DNA of 64,000 nt from the NCBI RefSeq assembly GCF_001316105.1, contig NZ_BBCP01000008.1, positions 1 through 64,000 on the forward strand. Reading direction: 5' to 3'. Source of the DNA: Thermogymnomonas acidicola JCM 13583 (GTDB taxonomy: Archaea > Thermoplasmatota > Thermoplasmata > Thermoplasmatales > Thermoplasmataceae). The notes beneath the pieces are model-generated. The model had not been told where the DNA came from and did not search any database. It saw nothing but the letters and a program-made list of their open reading frames with translations. This document shows, in pieces, positions 9,826 through 19,070 of this stretch; positions within the stretch are counted from its first letter, which is position 1; the number at the start of each line of letters is the position of its first letter. The position numbers and the translations under genes were made by a program.

Positions 9826-10998
9826 TCACCTGGCCGGTGCAGTCCCTGGAGTGGCATCGCCCATTCTCATGACGGAGAGGTAGAGGAGAGAGCCGAGCAC
9901 GCTCACTGCTGCAGCCAGCAGCATCACCGTGCCCATTCCATCCTTGAGCGAGACCGAGAGCACAGACGCAAGGAATGGGGGGGCGAGACCTCCCAGCACA
10001 CGGCCAACCAAGAAGACGATGTTCGTGGCGGCGGCCCGGATCTCCTGCGGGTATGTCTGGCTAGCCCATACGCCTATGAAGCCGAAGAAGCCTGCAGAGA
10101 TATACGAAGGCACGAGTACCGCCAGTATGGCGTGTGCCCTCAGCACTTGCAGGAGCAATGACGCCGAAGCTATGCCCAGGATAGAGAAGCCCAGGGTAAC
10201 TGCCCACTTCTGAGCCCTGTCCGCAAGGAAACCTGCAAAGGCGAATCCAAGGAACCCCAGGACCGCGAAGACAAAGGTGTAGTATGGAGGTATGCCGTCC
10301 TGCTGGAAGAGTGTGGGCACCACACTCATGAGTGGAACGCTGAGCATGAAGGCACCTACAGTGATGAGGGAGAGGGCCACGGTGTAGAGCCTCAGCTTGC
10401 CGGTGATGCCCTGCCCCCCCCTCCCCCCCTGGAACCTGCGGACTCTGGATGGCTCCACAAGGATGATAGCGAGTGGGAGAGAGAAAACCAGGGCGAAGAT
10501 GCCAGATGCGAGGAAGTACGTCCTCCAGTAGTGGAATACGAAGTAGAAGCCAGTGTCCAGGAGGAACCCAATGAAATAGAGGCCCTGCATCACGCTGCCT
10601 AGCAGCCCAGTGGATCTCCTCAGCGTCTCAACCAGGAGAGGGTACGATATGCCGTTCTGTGAGTTGACGCCTATTCCAATTATGAACCAGAGCGCGTAGA
10701 GCTCCGCAATGTTCGAGATGAAGGCTGCCGCGACCAGGGACACGCTGAATATCAGCACGGCAAGCATCAGCATGGGCCTTCTCCCAAGCCTGTCTGACTG
10801 CCTTCCCAGTACCACTCCCCCCCCTATTGCCCCCCCTCCTATGAAGTCCAGAGGCACAGATACTAGGACACCAGAGACCGATGTGTGCAGGGCCTGCGAG
10901 AGCTGGTTGACTACCATTGATATTGAGAAGGCAGCAAAAGCTGAGAGCATGAAGGTGATGAGGATGGATGGCACGTTCCTGGCAGCTATCCTGTCCAT
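9826..10998 (-). CDS. MFS transporter (390 aa)
   Basis: Twelve hydrophobic spans in two halves, the signature loop GRQSDRLGRRPMLM between spans 2 and 3, and a central basic loop (PSRVRRFQGGRGGQ) mark a major facilitator transporter of the sugar or organic-acid:proton symporter type. The second-half signature FADRAQ-like (GFLADRAQKWAV) is present. The substrate cannot be told. The gene is convergent with the acetate transporter and separated from it by 68 bases. The frame is intact, although GGGAIGGGV probably contains tract-derived glycines. Confidence 0.75.
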   Translation of the reverse strand: MDRIAARNVPSILITFMLSAFAAFSISMVVNQLSQALHTSVSGVLVSVPLDFIGGGAIGGGVVLGRQSDRLGRRPMLMLAVLIFSVSLVAAAFISNIAELYALWFIIGIGVNSQNGISYPLLVETLRRSTGLLGSVMQGLYFIGFLLDTGFYFVFHYWRTYFLASGIFALVFSLPLAIILVEPSRVRRFQGGRGGQGITGKLRLYTVALSLITVGAFMLSVPLMSVVPTLFQQDGIPPYYTFVFAVLGFLGFAFAGFLADRAQKWAVTLGFSILGIASASLLLQVLRAHAILAVLVPSYISAGFFGFIGVWASQTYPQEIRAAATNIVFLVGRVLGGLAPPFLASVLSVSLKDGMGTVMLLAAAVSVLGSLLYLSVMRMGDATPGTAPAR

Positions 10999-11147
10999 GC
11001 TTATGTTATGCCAATGAACTTTCTAAAGATTCACCCCCCCCAGCCAGGTCTCCCTTTCTGCTGTTCCAGCTGCGCTCACCATTTGGATCATTGCACACAG
11101 CCTAGAGGCACGTGGCTGGGCATGTGTGCCCGCAGGCAATACAGTGG

Positions 11148-11587
11148 CTATTCAGTGTAGCTGTCACCGTGCACCCACCTGTTCACACTGCCCACCTCCT
11201 TCTTCCATATGGGTATGTTTCTCTTGATCTCTTCTATGCAGTATTCTGCAGCCATGAAGGCCATCCTCCTGTGGGGGGGTGCACTCACACGGATCAAAAC
11301 CGAGGCCTCGGATACACGCACGCTTCCTACCCTGTGTATGATTGTCACTGTGGACACATGGAAAGTCTCCCTGACCCTCTCCTCCAGTTCACTGAGCATC
11401 CTCTCCGCCATTTCCCTGTACGCTTCGTACTCAAGGTGGTCTATCCTCGCATCGCCTTCAACCCCCCCTGACGACACCCCTGAACTCCACGACGGCCCCC
11501 ATCAGAGTCTGGCACCTCTCGACCCAGCTGGATGTCCTCAATCCTGTCAGTAGTTATCAGGATCACGCATGCGTATGGGTATGGCAT
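11148..11587 (-). CDS. moaE: molybdopterin synthase catalytic subunit MoaE, frameshifted
   Basis: MoaE holds the active site that turns precursor Z into molybdopterin using MoaD thiocarboxylate. After repair the protein reads AVVEFRGVVRG, then LEYEAYREMAE, IIHRVG, EASVLIRVSAPHRR and finally PIWKKEV, the expected order of conserved MoaE blocks. Frames change near 11528 (GGG for GG, giving QLVERCQTLMGAVV) and at C7 near 11462. The double Pro in SAPPHRR is tract-derived. The start ATG at 11587 lies 26 bases from a TATA box shared with the divergent permease gene. Confidence 0.85.
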
Positions 11588-11606
11588 AGATAAACGGTTC
11601 CCGACC

Positions 11607-11619
11607 AAGTTTTTAATGG
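11607..11619. promoter_or_regulatory. single AT box shared by two divergent leaderless genes
   Basis: TTTTTAA at 11610-11616 is the only AT-rich element in the 51 bases between moaE and the permease. Its centre is 26 bases from the moaE ATG (11587, minus) and 26 bases from the permease GTG (11639, plus). Both genes would therefore be leaderless and read from one symmetric TATA box. Confidence 0.5.
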
Positions 11620-11638
11620 TGCGCACAGATTACGCCCT

Positions 11639-13003
11639 GTGTCCCGCCGCTACAGGTTCGCAGGCACGTTCATGCAGTCGTTCAGCTCCATGGGCCCCCC
11701 CATGCTGAACTTCGCCGGCCTCTACCCCCCCCTCATAATAGGTGCATCCGGCTACTACGCACCCTTCGTGGCCCTGCTTGCCACTGTCGCTTCCCTCCTC
11801 ACGGTATATGCCCCCCCGTACGTCCTTTCGAAGAGATATGTGACGAACGGTGGCTACTACAGTTACTCAGGGATAGCGTTCGGGGGGCAGGTCTGGAAAG
11901 TTCGTTGCGATGCTCTACTACGCCTACGGGCTCCTCGTGATACCTGACATAGCCTGCTTCATTGCGGTTATGGTGGAGGGCCTCACAGCCAACAGGCTCA
12001 TTGCGTACATTGCGCCCCCCCTGGCCTTCAGCATATTCGTGATCCTTCTGGTATACGGAAGCAACAGGACCGCGGTCCTCCTCATAACATTCCTGGGCAT
12101 GGCGGAGGCCGTGTTCATATTCGTCCTTGACACCTCCATGTTCTCCAGCCCGCCTGCTGGGCACGCTCTGATGGCGAGTAGCTTCGCAGGCACCATATTT
12201 GCACTCCTCGCCTTCTCAGGATCCGGCTCATCCATATTCGTCTCCGAGGACTCTGAAAAGCCAGGCAAGTACGTGCCCTACTCCATTGTGTCCACAGTCC
12301 TCCTGGGAGGGGGCCATGATGGCCTACTCCTTCCTGGCAGACTTCAGGTTCCTGGGCCGGAGCCTCCCTGCATACACACAGGACCCTTTCTACCTGTTCT
12401 CCTACCTCAACGGTACCCCGCTGCACCTCCTCGCCTTTCCCTTCATCATCTTCTCCTTCACGAGCGCGACCATGCTCACCGTCGCGTACGGCAACGCATG
12501 AGGAGGGCGGTGGATTCCATGAGGACGGACGGGGTCCTGAAGCAGGGTGAGTGGAGGCTCGCCTTCCCCCCCGTGGTGCCCCTTGCAGTCTCCGTGCTGG
12601 CAGAATATGCACTCACCTCCGCTTCGGGTTTTACGGCACCTTTGAGGTCCTGGCAACCGTGGTTGCTGTGTGCTTTGCGGAGGTCCATATATTTTCAAAC
12701 GCCGCTCTAGTGAAGCTCAGCAGGAGGAGGGCGCTTGATGCAGCTGTAGCCCTGGCATCTACATCTGTCCTCCTTTACATAATATTTGAGAACTTTGCGG
12801 GCCCTGGACTGCCCACTGCGGTGTCGATTGCAGTCTTCGCCCTCGTGAACCTGACTGCCCTGATGTTCACCGGGACAGCGAGGAGGTGCGAGTTCCACAC
12901 ACTCCGTGTGCTGATCAGGCTCAGAAGGATTCCGGTGCCTGAACCACCCTGGGGTCCTCGTAGGGCTTCCAGTAAGGCTCCCTGGAGAGGGCGGCCCTTA
13001 TGA
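11639..13003 (+). CDS. APC-family amino acid permease, several frameshifts
   Basis: The repaired protein has about 12 membrane spans and begins FAGTFMQSFSSMGPPMLNFA, followed by NGGYYSYSGIAFGGQVGKFVAMLYYAYG. This resembles the amino acid/polyamine/organocation superfamily, whose first helices bear the substrate-binding GxxG region. Frames change near 11898 (GTCTGGAAAG), 12310 (GGGAGGGGGCC), 12500 and 12620. The hydrophobic core ends around 12880. The annotated stop at 13003 overlaps moaA by 83 bases, and a stop at 12912-12914 in the next frame is a reasonable alternative. The GTG start is chosen by its 26-base spacing from the TATA box. The substrate is unknown. Confidence 0.65.
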
Positions 13004-13890
13004 ATAGCCTTCTGAGCGCGTCCGTGTCCCCCCCTTCTCAAGGGCCTCCTTTATGTCAATGTGGTTATCGTCCCTCATGAGGCAGGGCTTCAGCTCACCG
13101 GTGGATGTGACCCTTATGCGGGTGCAGTGGTTGCAGAACTCCGAGTTGCGCATTGGCTTCACAAACTCCACCCACAGGTCCTTTCCGTTGACCTCTACCA
13201 AGTATTCAGGTCTCCTGTGAAGCGAGTTGTGTTCAACTGCCCTGGCCCTTGAGGCTATCTCCCTCTCTATCGGCTCCAGTGCACATGGTACTTCTGGAAC
13301 TCCTCCGAGTGCATCCTCTCCCTGGTCGTCTCATACTCTATGAGTTGGAGAGTGACGCCCTCCTCCGCACAGAACTCCATCATGGCAGGGATCTGGTGCA
13401 CATTTATTCCATTCAGCACGACGAAGTTGACCTTTATCGGGCCCAGGCCCGCCTCCTTCGCAGCCCTTATCCCTTCCTTAACCCGGCCCAGGAAGTTTGT
13501 TCCGGTGATGATCCTGAAGCCCTCCTCCTCGGTAGATGCATGGATATGTTGACCCTGTCCAGGCCAGCCTCCCTGAGCTGTCTGGCCAGCCTTGGGAGCA
13601 TGACGCCGTTTGTAGTCATCGATATGTTACCGCTAATGTGCTTCCTAGTCCTCCTCACAATGTCCACTATATCCCTTCTCAGGTAGGCTCACCGCCGGTG
13701 AACTTCACCTTGTTGACCCCCCCGAAGCTGCTGGCAACCTCCACTATCCTCTCTATACCCTCCGCATCCAGCTGCGCGGCGTGCACCCCCCTGTCCCTTC
13801 CATGTGGCAGAAGAAACAGTGGAAGTTGCACACCGTATTGACCTGGATGCGCATGCTCAGCACGGGGCGGCCGTAGCGATCAAATATCAT
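12921..13890 (-). CDS. moaA: GTP 3',8-cyclase MoaA, multiply frameshifted
   Basis: MoaA is the radical SAM enzyme that starts molybdenum cofactor synthesis from GTP. The N terminus [20 protein letters not shown] leads into the radical SAM motif CNFHCFFC, then [23 protein letters not shown] and [10 protein letters not shown]. The C-terminal second cluster is seen in [20 protein letters not shown]. At least five frame errors occur, some at G/C runs (13020-13030, 13715-13722, 13782-13790) and one where CCC became CC (near 13690). The repaired length is about 320 aa. The C terminus ends [14 protein letters not shown]. The gene lies downstream of mobA, with moaE nearby. Confidence 0.88.
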
Positions 13891-13948
13891 CCTGCTCGAA
13901 TCATTGCTTACTGGTAATTAACCTTTCCCGGCGCCAATATTTGCGTCT

Positions 13949-14503
13949 TCAGAGTATTAGGTCTGGCCTTTCTGAAGATATGGCCCTTGCCCTGAGGTAG
14001 TCCTCTGGTGTGTTCACGTTGAAGAGTGCCAGCGGTGAGAGTGATGAGGCACTGACCTGCCTGTACCTGCACCCGACAATGTAATCTGAGAGCCTCCTCA
14101 CTTTCAATGCACATGGCCTGTAGAGCGTGAACATCGGCTCCGGGCCCACGGGTGTTGTCGGTGACGCCCCCTGTGCTTGGCCCGCCCTCAGGATAGTTGC
14201 AATATCTTCTCTCAGGAAGAAGGGCATGTCTCCCCCCCCTATGAGCATGAAGCCATCGCTGTATTCCTCCATCAGGCGGGACACCAGATCCAGGATGTTT
14301 TCGCTCCTGTCCTTCTCGTACGGGACGCTGACCTCGTATTTCGAGAGCACAACACAGTCCATCAAGTCTGAAACCTTCCTGTACACTATCTCCACAATGG
14401 GCCGTCCCCTGAGCGGCAGCATGTGCTTGCCAGGCAGGCGTGAGGACCACTTCACAGGTATCACTGCTATCAATGCATGCTGGTATGCCTGGACGGTTAT
14501 CAA
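13949..14503 (-). CDS. mobA: MobA-like molybdenum cofactor nucleotidyltransferase
   Basis: About 184 aa with a GT-A nucleotidyltransferase fold: an N-terminal nucleotide loop SSRLPGKHMLPLRGRPIVE, the metal-binding IGGGDMPFF strand, and a late NVNTPEDYLRA motif typical of MobA and related enzymes. MobA attaches GMP to molybdopterin to make the MGD form used by formate dehydrogenase. The first residues (MITVQAYQHA) look unlike the family, so translation may instead begin at the TTG about 27 bases downstream, before IAVIPVKW. It is followed by moaA in the same direction. Confidence 0.75.
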   Translation of the reverse strand: MITVQAYQHALIAVIPVKWSSRLPGKHMLPLRGRPIVEIVYRKVSDLMDCVVLSKYEVSVPYEKDRSENILDLVSRLMEEYSDGFMLIGGGDMPFFLREDIATILRAGQAQGASPTTPVGPEPMFTLYRPCALKVRRLSDYIVGCRYRQVSASSLSPLALFNVNTPEDYLRARAISSERPDLIL

Positions 14504-14881
14504 CCGTGCCGGTCGATACCATCCATGAACTGACCGGCCCAGAGGACCTGGCGCCTCAACATCATGCGGACGGCTGCTCCTCCCGGCCTATCCGGCCCTA
14601 CCACCTACCGGAAGTGGGAGTGTCCGGCAACTGTTTACTGCGCACAGGCACTGAAGGCAGAGCTTGGGTGGGGGGGCCCATATCCATTACGTACCATGTG
14701 GCTATCCCCTATCTTCAGTGGATGTGACAACTCGCCCGCATTGTGGCCTCCCAGGCACGCAATCACATGAGGGGGGGAGCCTGCCCCCTCTTAAACCAGG
14801 TTTGTTAAACTTTTTATCTACATGTGCCATTATGTGGGGGGGAGTCACTGGCAAGGTGCTTCATCCCAAGAGTGATCAGGT
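14504..14881 (+). other. gene-free stretch carrying the eS6 promoter
   Basis: No convincing gene is seen in 14504-14800. The ORFs on both strands have unlike-protein composition and no start signals. Near the right end TTAAACTTTTTATC (14805-14818) is a good TATA-like box. It is about 65 bases before the eS6 ATG, so the transcript would carry a leader of about 40 bases. AGTGATCAGGT just before the ATG resembles an archaeal Shine-Dalgarno site (GGAGGTGATC). Confidence 0.5.
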
Positions 14882-15273
14882 ATGGCGAATACTGTAGCTG
14901 TTGTTGCGGATACGAAGACAGGTAAGACCTACAAGATAGAGGTGCCACAGGAGAGCCTCAATGCGCTAACGGGTAGGAAGATAGGAGACGAGGTGGATGG
15001 CATATTCCTCAATCTGCCCGGATACAAGTTAACAATAACTGGGGGCAGTTCCGTTGATGGTTTCCCGATGAAGAAGGACCTGCCCATACAGGGCAAGAAG
15101 AGAATACTGGTGAAGTACTCCAGTGGGAAGAGGGGGCAAGAGGGGGCCTCAGGAAGAGGGTTACCTTCAGGGGGGGATCCATAGTGGGCCCGGACATAAC
15201 CCAGCTGAACATGAAGATAACACAGTACGGCCCGTCGCCCATAGGTCAGGGTACAGAGGAGAAGAAGGAATAG
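14882..15273 (+). CDS. rps6e: ribosomal protein eS6 (S6e), frameshifted
   Basis: The protein starts [20 protein letters not shown] and contains [27 protein letters not shown] and [10 protein letters not shown], the conserved eS6 core of the small subunit. The frame is lost in the AGGGGGCAAGAGGGGGCC stretch near 15130. In the correct frame it continues [20 protein letters not shown] and ends GTEEKKE at 15273, about 129 aa. It is followed after 4 bases by aIF2 gamma, a gene pair conserved in many archaea. Confidence 0.9.
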
Positions 15274-15277
15274 AGGC

Positions 15278-16527
15278 ATGTTGAAGAACGAGGTTATACC
15301 CCCCCAGCCATCGGTCAACATAGGCATGGTAGGCCATGTTGACCACGGGAAGAGCACCCTTACCAAGGCCCTCACGGGAATTAAGACCGATGTGCACTCA
15401 GAGGAGATAAAGAGGGGCATATCCATCAAGCTGGGTTACGCTGACACCCCCCCATATACAGGTGCTACGACGCACAGGGCAACGAATACTACACCAGGGA
15501 GCCCAAGGATGCAAGCTGTGAGCTCTCAAGGGTTGTATCCTTTGTGGACGCGCCCGGCCATGAAACACTCATGGCTACGATGCTATCCGGCTCCGCCATA
15601 ATGAACGGTGCCCTGCTAGTGATAGCCGCGAACGAGAAGTGCCCGCAGCCACAGACCAGGGAACACCTCACGGCCCTTGAGATAATGGGCATCAAGAACA
15701 TAATAGTGGTGCAGAATAAGATAGACCTGGTCACAAGGGAGAGGGCGCTCGAGAGCTACAGGGAGATACAGAAGTTCCTGAAGGGGGGGAGCATTGCAGA
15801 GGGGGGGGCTCCAATAATACCCGTGAGCGCTTACCACACCACGAACATAGACATCCTTCTTAAGGCCATTGAAACAAAGATACCGACGCCCAAGTTCAAT
15901 CAGGAGAGCCCACCCAAGATGTTTGTTGCACGTTCCTTCGATATAAACAAGCCTGGCACACCACCTGACAGGCTTAGGGGCGGCGTGCTGGGCGGCTCGC
16001 TGGTCGAGGGAGAACTCCAAGTTGGCCAGGAGATAGAGATAGTACCGGGAATACTGACAGGCAAGGGCAACCGGCAGACGTGGGAAAACGTTGTGACGGA
16101 GATAGCCAGCCTGATGGCTGGCAGGAACTCTTATGACAGGATAAGGCCAGGAGGGCTCGCGGCCGTCGGCACCTACCTTGACCCGTTCCTCACCAAGGGC
16201 GATTCATTCACTGGCAGGATCATAGGTGCTGTGGGAAAGGTGCCACCTATAGTTTTCAACATGACCATAGAGACGCACCTCCTCAAGAGAGTGGTCGGCT
16301 TCCAGGAGGAACTGAAGGTCGAGCCCATAAAGAGCAAGGAGAACCTCATGCTCACCGTCGGGACCTCAAACACCGTGGGCACTGTAACTTCAGCCAGGGA
16401 CACAACAGCGGAGATATCGCTCAAGTACCCTGTGGCCGCCACCGTTGGCGAGAGGGTAGCCATAGGCAGGAGGATATCCAACAGGTGGCGCCTGATAGGC
16501 TACGGGAACATCCTCTCCATAGCGTAG
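15278..16527 (+). CDS. eif2g: translation initiation factor aIF2 gamma subunit, one frameshift
   Basis: This GTPase brings initiator Met-tRNA to the small ribosomal subunit as part of aIF2. The G1 loop [10 protein letters not shown]3 DAPGHE and G4 NKID are intact, followed by the two beta-barrel domains. The frame is lost at C7 (15437-15443), where five C are needed. With five, the sequence reads [18 protein letters not shown] and joins [10 protein letters not shown] without a gap. That segment is the zinc-knuckle region of the family. The repaired length is about 415 aa, normal. It is co-directional with eS6. Confidence 0.95.
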
Positions 16528-17185
16528 CTGCAAGCGTCCGAGAGGGGGCACCCTGTGCATACAGGCTCCTTCCTGCAGTGTTCCTTTGCAAGCTCCACTA
16601 TGCACGCGTGGTAGTTCTTGAGCTCATCCACTGTCCACTCCCTTTCCCCCCCCAAGACCATGTCCTCCAAGGCCCTGGTGTTCCTGGAGAAGTCGCCCAG
16701 GCCGAGCCTTGAAAAGACCCTGAGCGTGTACTTATCCACTACGAACCTCCTGAAGTTCAGGGCGTAGAGCATTATGGAGGTGAGCGTCTCCCTGCCAACC
16801 CCCCCACTGATGGAGGAGAGCACTCTCTCCGCCCTCTCCTCATCGCCCGAAAGGGCCATAAGGCCACCTGCACTGCAAACGGCTTTCGAAAATGAAATGA
16901 GGCGTGCACTCTTCTGCCTGTAGAAGCCACTCGGCCTTATGAGAGCGGAGAGCTCCTCGGCTCCCGTTACTGCTATGCGTCCAGCCTGTCCAGGCCAGCG
17001 GAAATGAGGTTTTGCATGGCCCTCTCCACGTTCTTCCAGGAGGTGTTCTGCGTCAGTATGGCCCCTATGGCCACCTGGTCCGGCGTTTCGGCTGGCCACC
17101 AGTGCAGGTCACCGTAGGCATGCAGGAGCCTTCTGTATACCTCTGCAAAGGAACCGGGCGCAAGCCGCATGACGAATATCGTCAT
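16500..17185 (-). CDS. endonuclease III-like HhH-GPD DNA glycosylase (MagIII type), one frameshift
   Basis: About 228 aa. The N-terminal block AIGAILTQNTSWKNVERAM and the C-terminal 4Fe-4S cluster C-x5-C-x2-C-x5-C (CRKEPVCTGCPLSDAC) identify the Nth/MutY superfamily. The catalytic Asp is present in FVVDKYTLRVF. The Lys that makes Nth bifunctional (LPGVGRKTA in E. coli) is Glu here (GGVGRET), so a monofunctional glycosylase close to 3-methyladenine glycosylase III is more likely than an AP lyase. One frame error lies near 16978. The 3' end overlaps aIF2 gamma by 28 bases in convergent orientation. Confidence 0.78.
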
Positions 17186-17247
17186 ACAGTTTTAGCAATT
17201 AAAAGATGCGAGACGCATCCTGAAAATGTTATAAGTCTAGTAAACAT

Positions 17248-18559
17248 ATGGAAGCAATGAGCGAGTTCGACGCCATTGTCGTCGGTGCAGGGCCAGCCGG
17301 GACATCTGCCGCGATCAAGATGGCTTCTTCGGGCATGAACGTGCTCCTGGTGGAGAGGGCAGACCCTCCAGGCACCAAGAACGTCTCCGGCGGAGTGCTC
17401 TGGGGGGGCAACGACCTTGAGAAAATAATACCGGGCTGGGAGAAACAGGCCCCCTACGAAAGGGTGGTCGAATCCAAGGCCGTGGGTTTCCTGACCAGGG
17501 ATTCCCTTATAAACATAGACTTCAGGTCAAGGAGACTGGCCGAGAAAGCCACCGGCCACATAGTGCTCAGGGCCAGGCTGGACCAGTGGCTGGCTAGGAA
17601 GGCCAGGGAAGCCGGCGCGATGGTCATTTCTGGGGTCACTGTGGAGAGGGTTGCCGTCCAGGACGGTGTGGTGAAGGGAGTCGAACAGGGCGGTGACCTT
17701 ATAACCTCCGATGTCGTCATACTCGCTGAGGGTGCAACCCCCCCAGGGTAGCGATAGACTCTGGACTGAGGCCCCCCCGCTCAGGATGAGGACGTGGCCA
17801 TAGGAGTGAAGGAGATTATCAAGCTGGGAGAGGAGAAGATAAACGAGAGGTTCAACCTCAGGGGGGGCAAGTCTGGATTTGCCGGAGAGTATGTGCTTGG
17901 CTTCCTGCCTGAGGGTGTGAAGGCCGGCGGCTTCCTCTACACCAACAAGGACACGGTTTCGCTCGGCGTGGTTGTATCCATGAAGGACCTGAGGAAGAAC
18001 GGCTCCACATATTCCTTTGACATAATTGAGGAGTTCGCGGAGCACCCCTACATAGCGCCCATGATAGAGGGTGGCAAGGTTGAGGAGTACAGTGCACACC
18101 TCGTCCAGGAGGGAGGCATACAGGGTGTGCCCAAGCTCTACGGCAACGGGTACATGATAGCTGGCGATGCAGCTGGCTTCTCCTTCAGCAACGGCCTAGT
18201 CCTCCAGGGCATGAACTATGCCATAGCGTCCGGCATTGCCGCGGCCGAGACCGCCATTGAGGCAAAGTCGAAGAACAACTTCTCAGAGGAGGCACTGGCA
18301 GCCTACAGGGAGAGGCTGATGAACTCCTTCGTGCTACGTGACCTCTTGGACTTTAGGGGGGATACAGGGCGTCACCTGGAGCGACACTGTGCACAGGGTC
18401 ATTCCCAGGGTCATGGAAGGAGTGTTCGAGCAGCTCTTCACAGAGGACAGCCAGCCGAAGAAGCACATATCCAGGATCGTCATGGATGCCCTGAGCAGGA
18501 GCGGGATGAAGACCTCTGACGCGATTATCGAGGGATACCGCATGATGAGGAGGATGTGA
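17248..18559 (+). CDS. fixC: FixC-type electron transfer flavoprotein:quinone oxidoreductase, two frameshifts
   Basis: This is an FAD protein that moves electrons from electron transfer flavoprotein to the membrane quinone. The dinucleotide-binding motif VVGAGPAGTSAAIKM, the SGGVLWGG flavin loop, and GYMIAGDAAGFSFSNGLVLQ with GMNYAIASG downstream match FixC. The frame is lost near 17740-17780 (C runs around GCAACCCCCCCAGGG) and again at G6 near 18356, after LLDF. The C terminus then reads QLFTEDSQPKKHISRIVMDA and ends RMMRRM. Repaired length is about 433 aa. The stop overlaps the start of fixX. fixA and fixB are not in this window. Confidence 0.88.
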
Positions 18560-18840
18560 GCATGAAAATTGAAGACAGGCTTGCGCTTCTGAACTACAAG
18601 ACAGACAAGAGCTACGCACACATTACGATAAAGCCAGACATATGCGAGACATGTCCGGACCACTTCTGCACCTTTGCCTGCCCGGCCAGGTGTTACACTC
18701 TCATAGACGGGAAGATCAACTTCAAGTACGAGGACTGCGTGGAATGCGGCACATGCTCGGTGGCGTGCAGCCACGGGAGCGTGACATGGACAAACACCAG
18801 GGGGGGAGGAAGGGGGGGAGTGAAGTACAAGTATGGCTGA
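18556..18840 (+). CDS. fixX: FixX-type ferredoxin-like protein
   Basis: A small protein (about 93 aa) with CETCPDHFCTFACPARCYT and CVECGTCSVACSHGSVTW, the two cysteine groups of the FixX family. FixX works with FixC in passing electrons to quinone. Translation can begin at GTG 18556, overlapping the fixC stop, or at ATG 18562 (MKIEDRLALLNYKTDKSYAH). The glycine-rich stretch NTRGGGRGGVKYKYG near the end contains two G7 tracts and is probably inflated. The 230 bases that follow, up to thrS, hold nothing I recognise. Confidence 0.9.
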   Translation: MSMKIEDRLALLNYKTDKSYAHITIKPDICETCPDHFCTFACPARCYTLIDGKINFKYEDCVECGTCSVACSHGSVTWTNTRGGGRGGVKYKYG

Positions 18841-19070
18841 ACCCCTGGGCTAAACGGATACCATACATTTTCCTCTACCCCAGTACTGGCTATTCAGGCC
18901 TGACTTTTCTCACACACAGGTTGGATCTGGACTGAATCTGCATAAGGCCTGGGGGGCACCTGATGGTCACGCCGGCTCTACGGTCAGCTTAATGTGGCAC
19001 CTGGCATTAGGTGGACGGGACCGGAATGTAAGCGCACCTAACCAGTGCAGTTTACACTGAAATGAGGGGG

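Noticed and set aside
14504-14800. small ORFs with a few cysteines upstream of eS6
   Set aside because: Their composition is unlike a protein, they have no promoter or start context, and alternative frames are equally open.
15430-15445. programmed frameshifting at G/C slippery runs
   Set aside because: Breaks occur in dozens of unrelated genes, the shift needed is sometimes +1, +2 or -1, and the same run inflation appears in non-coding rRNA. Error in the record explains all of it.
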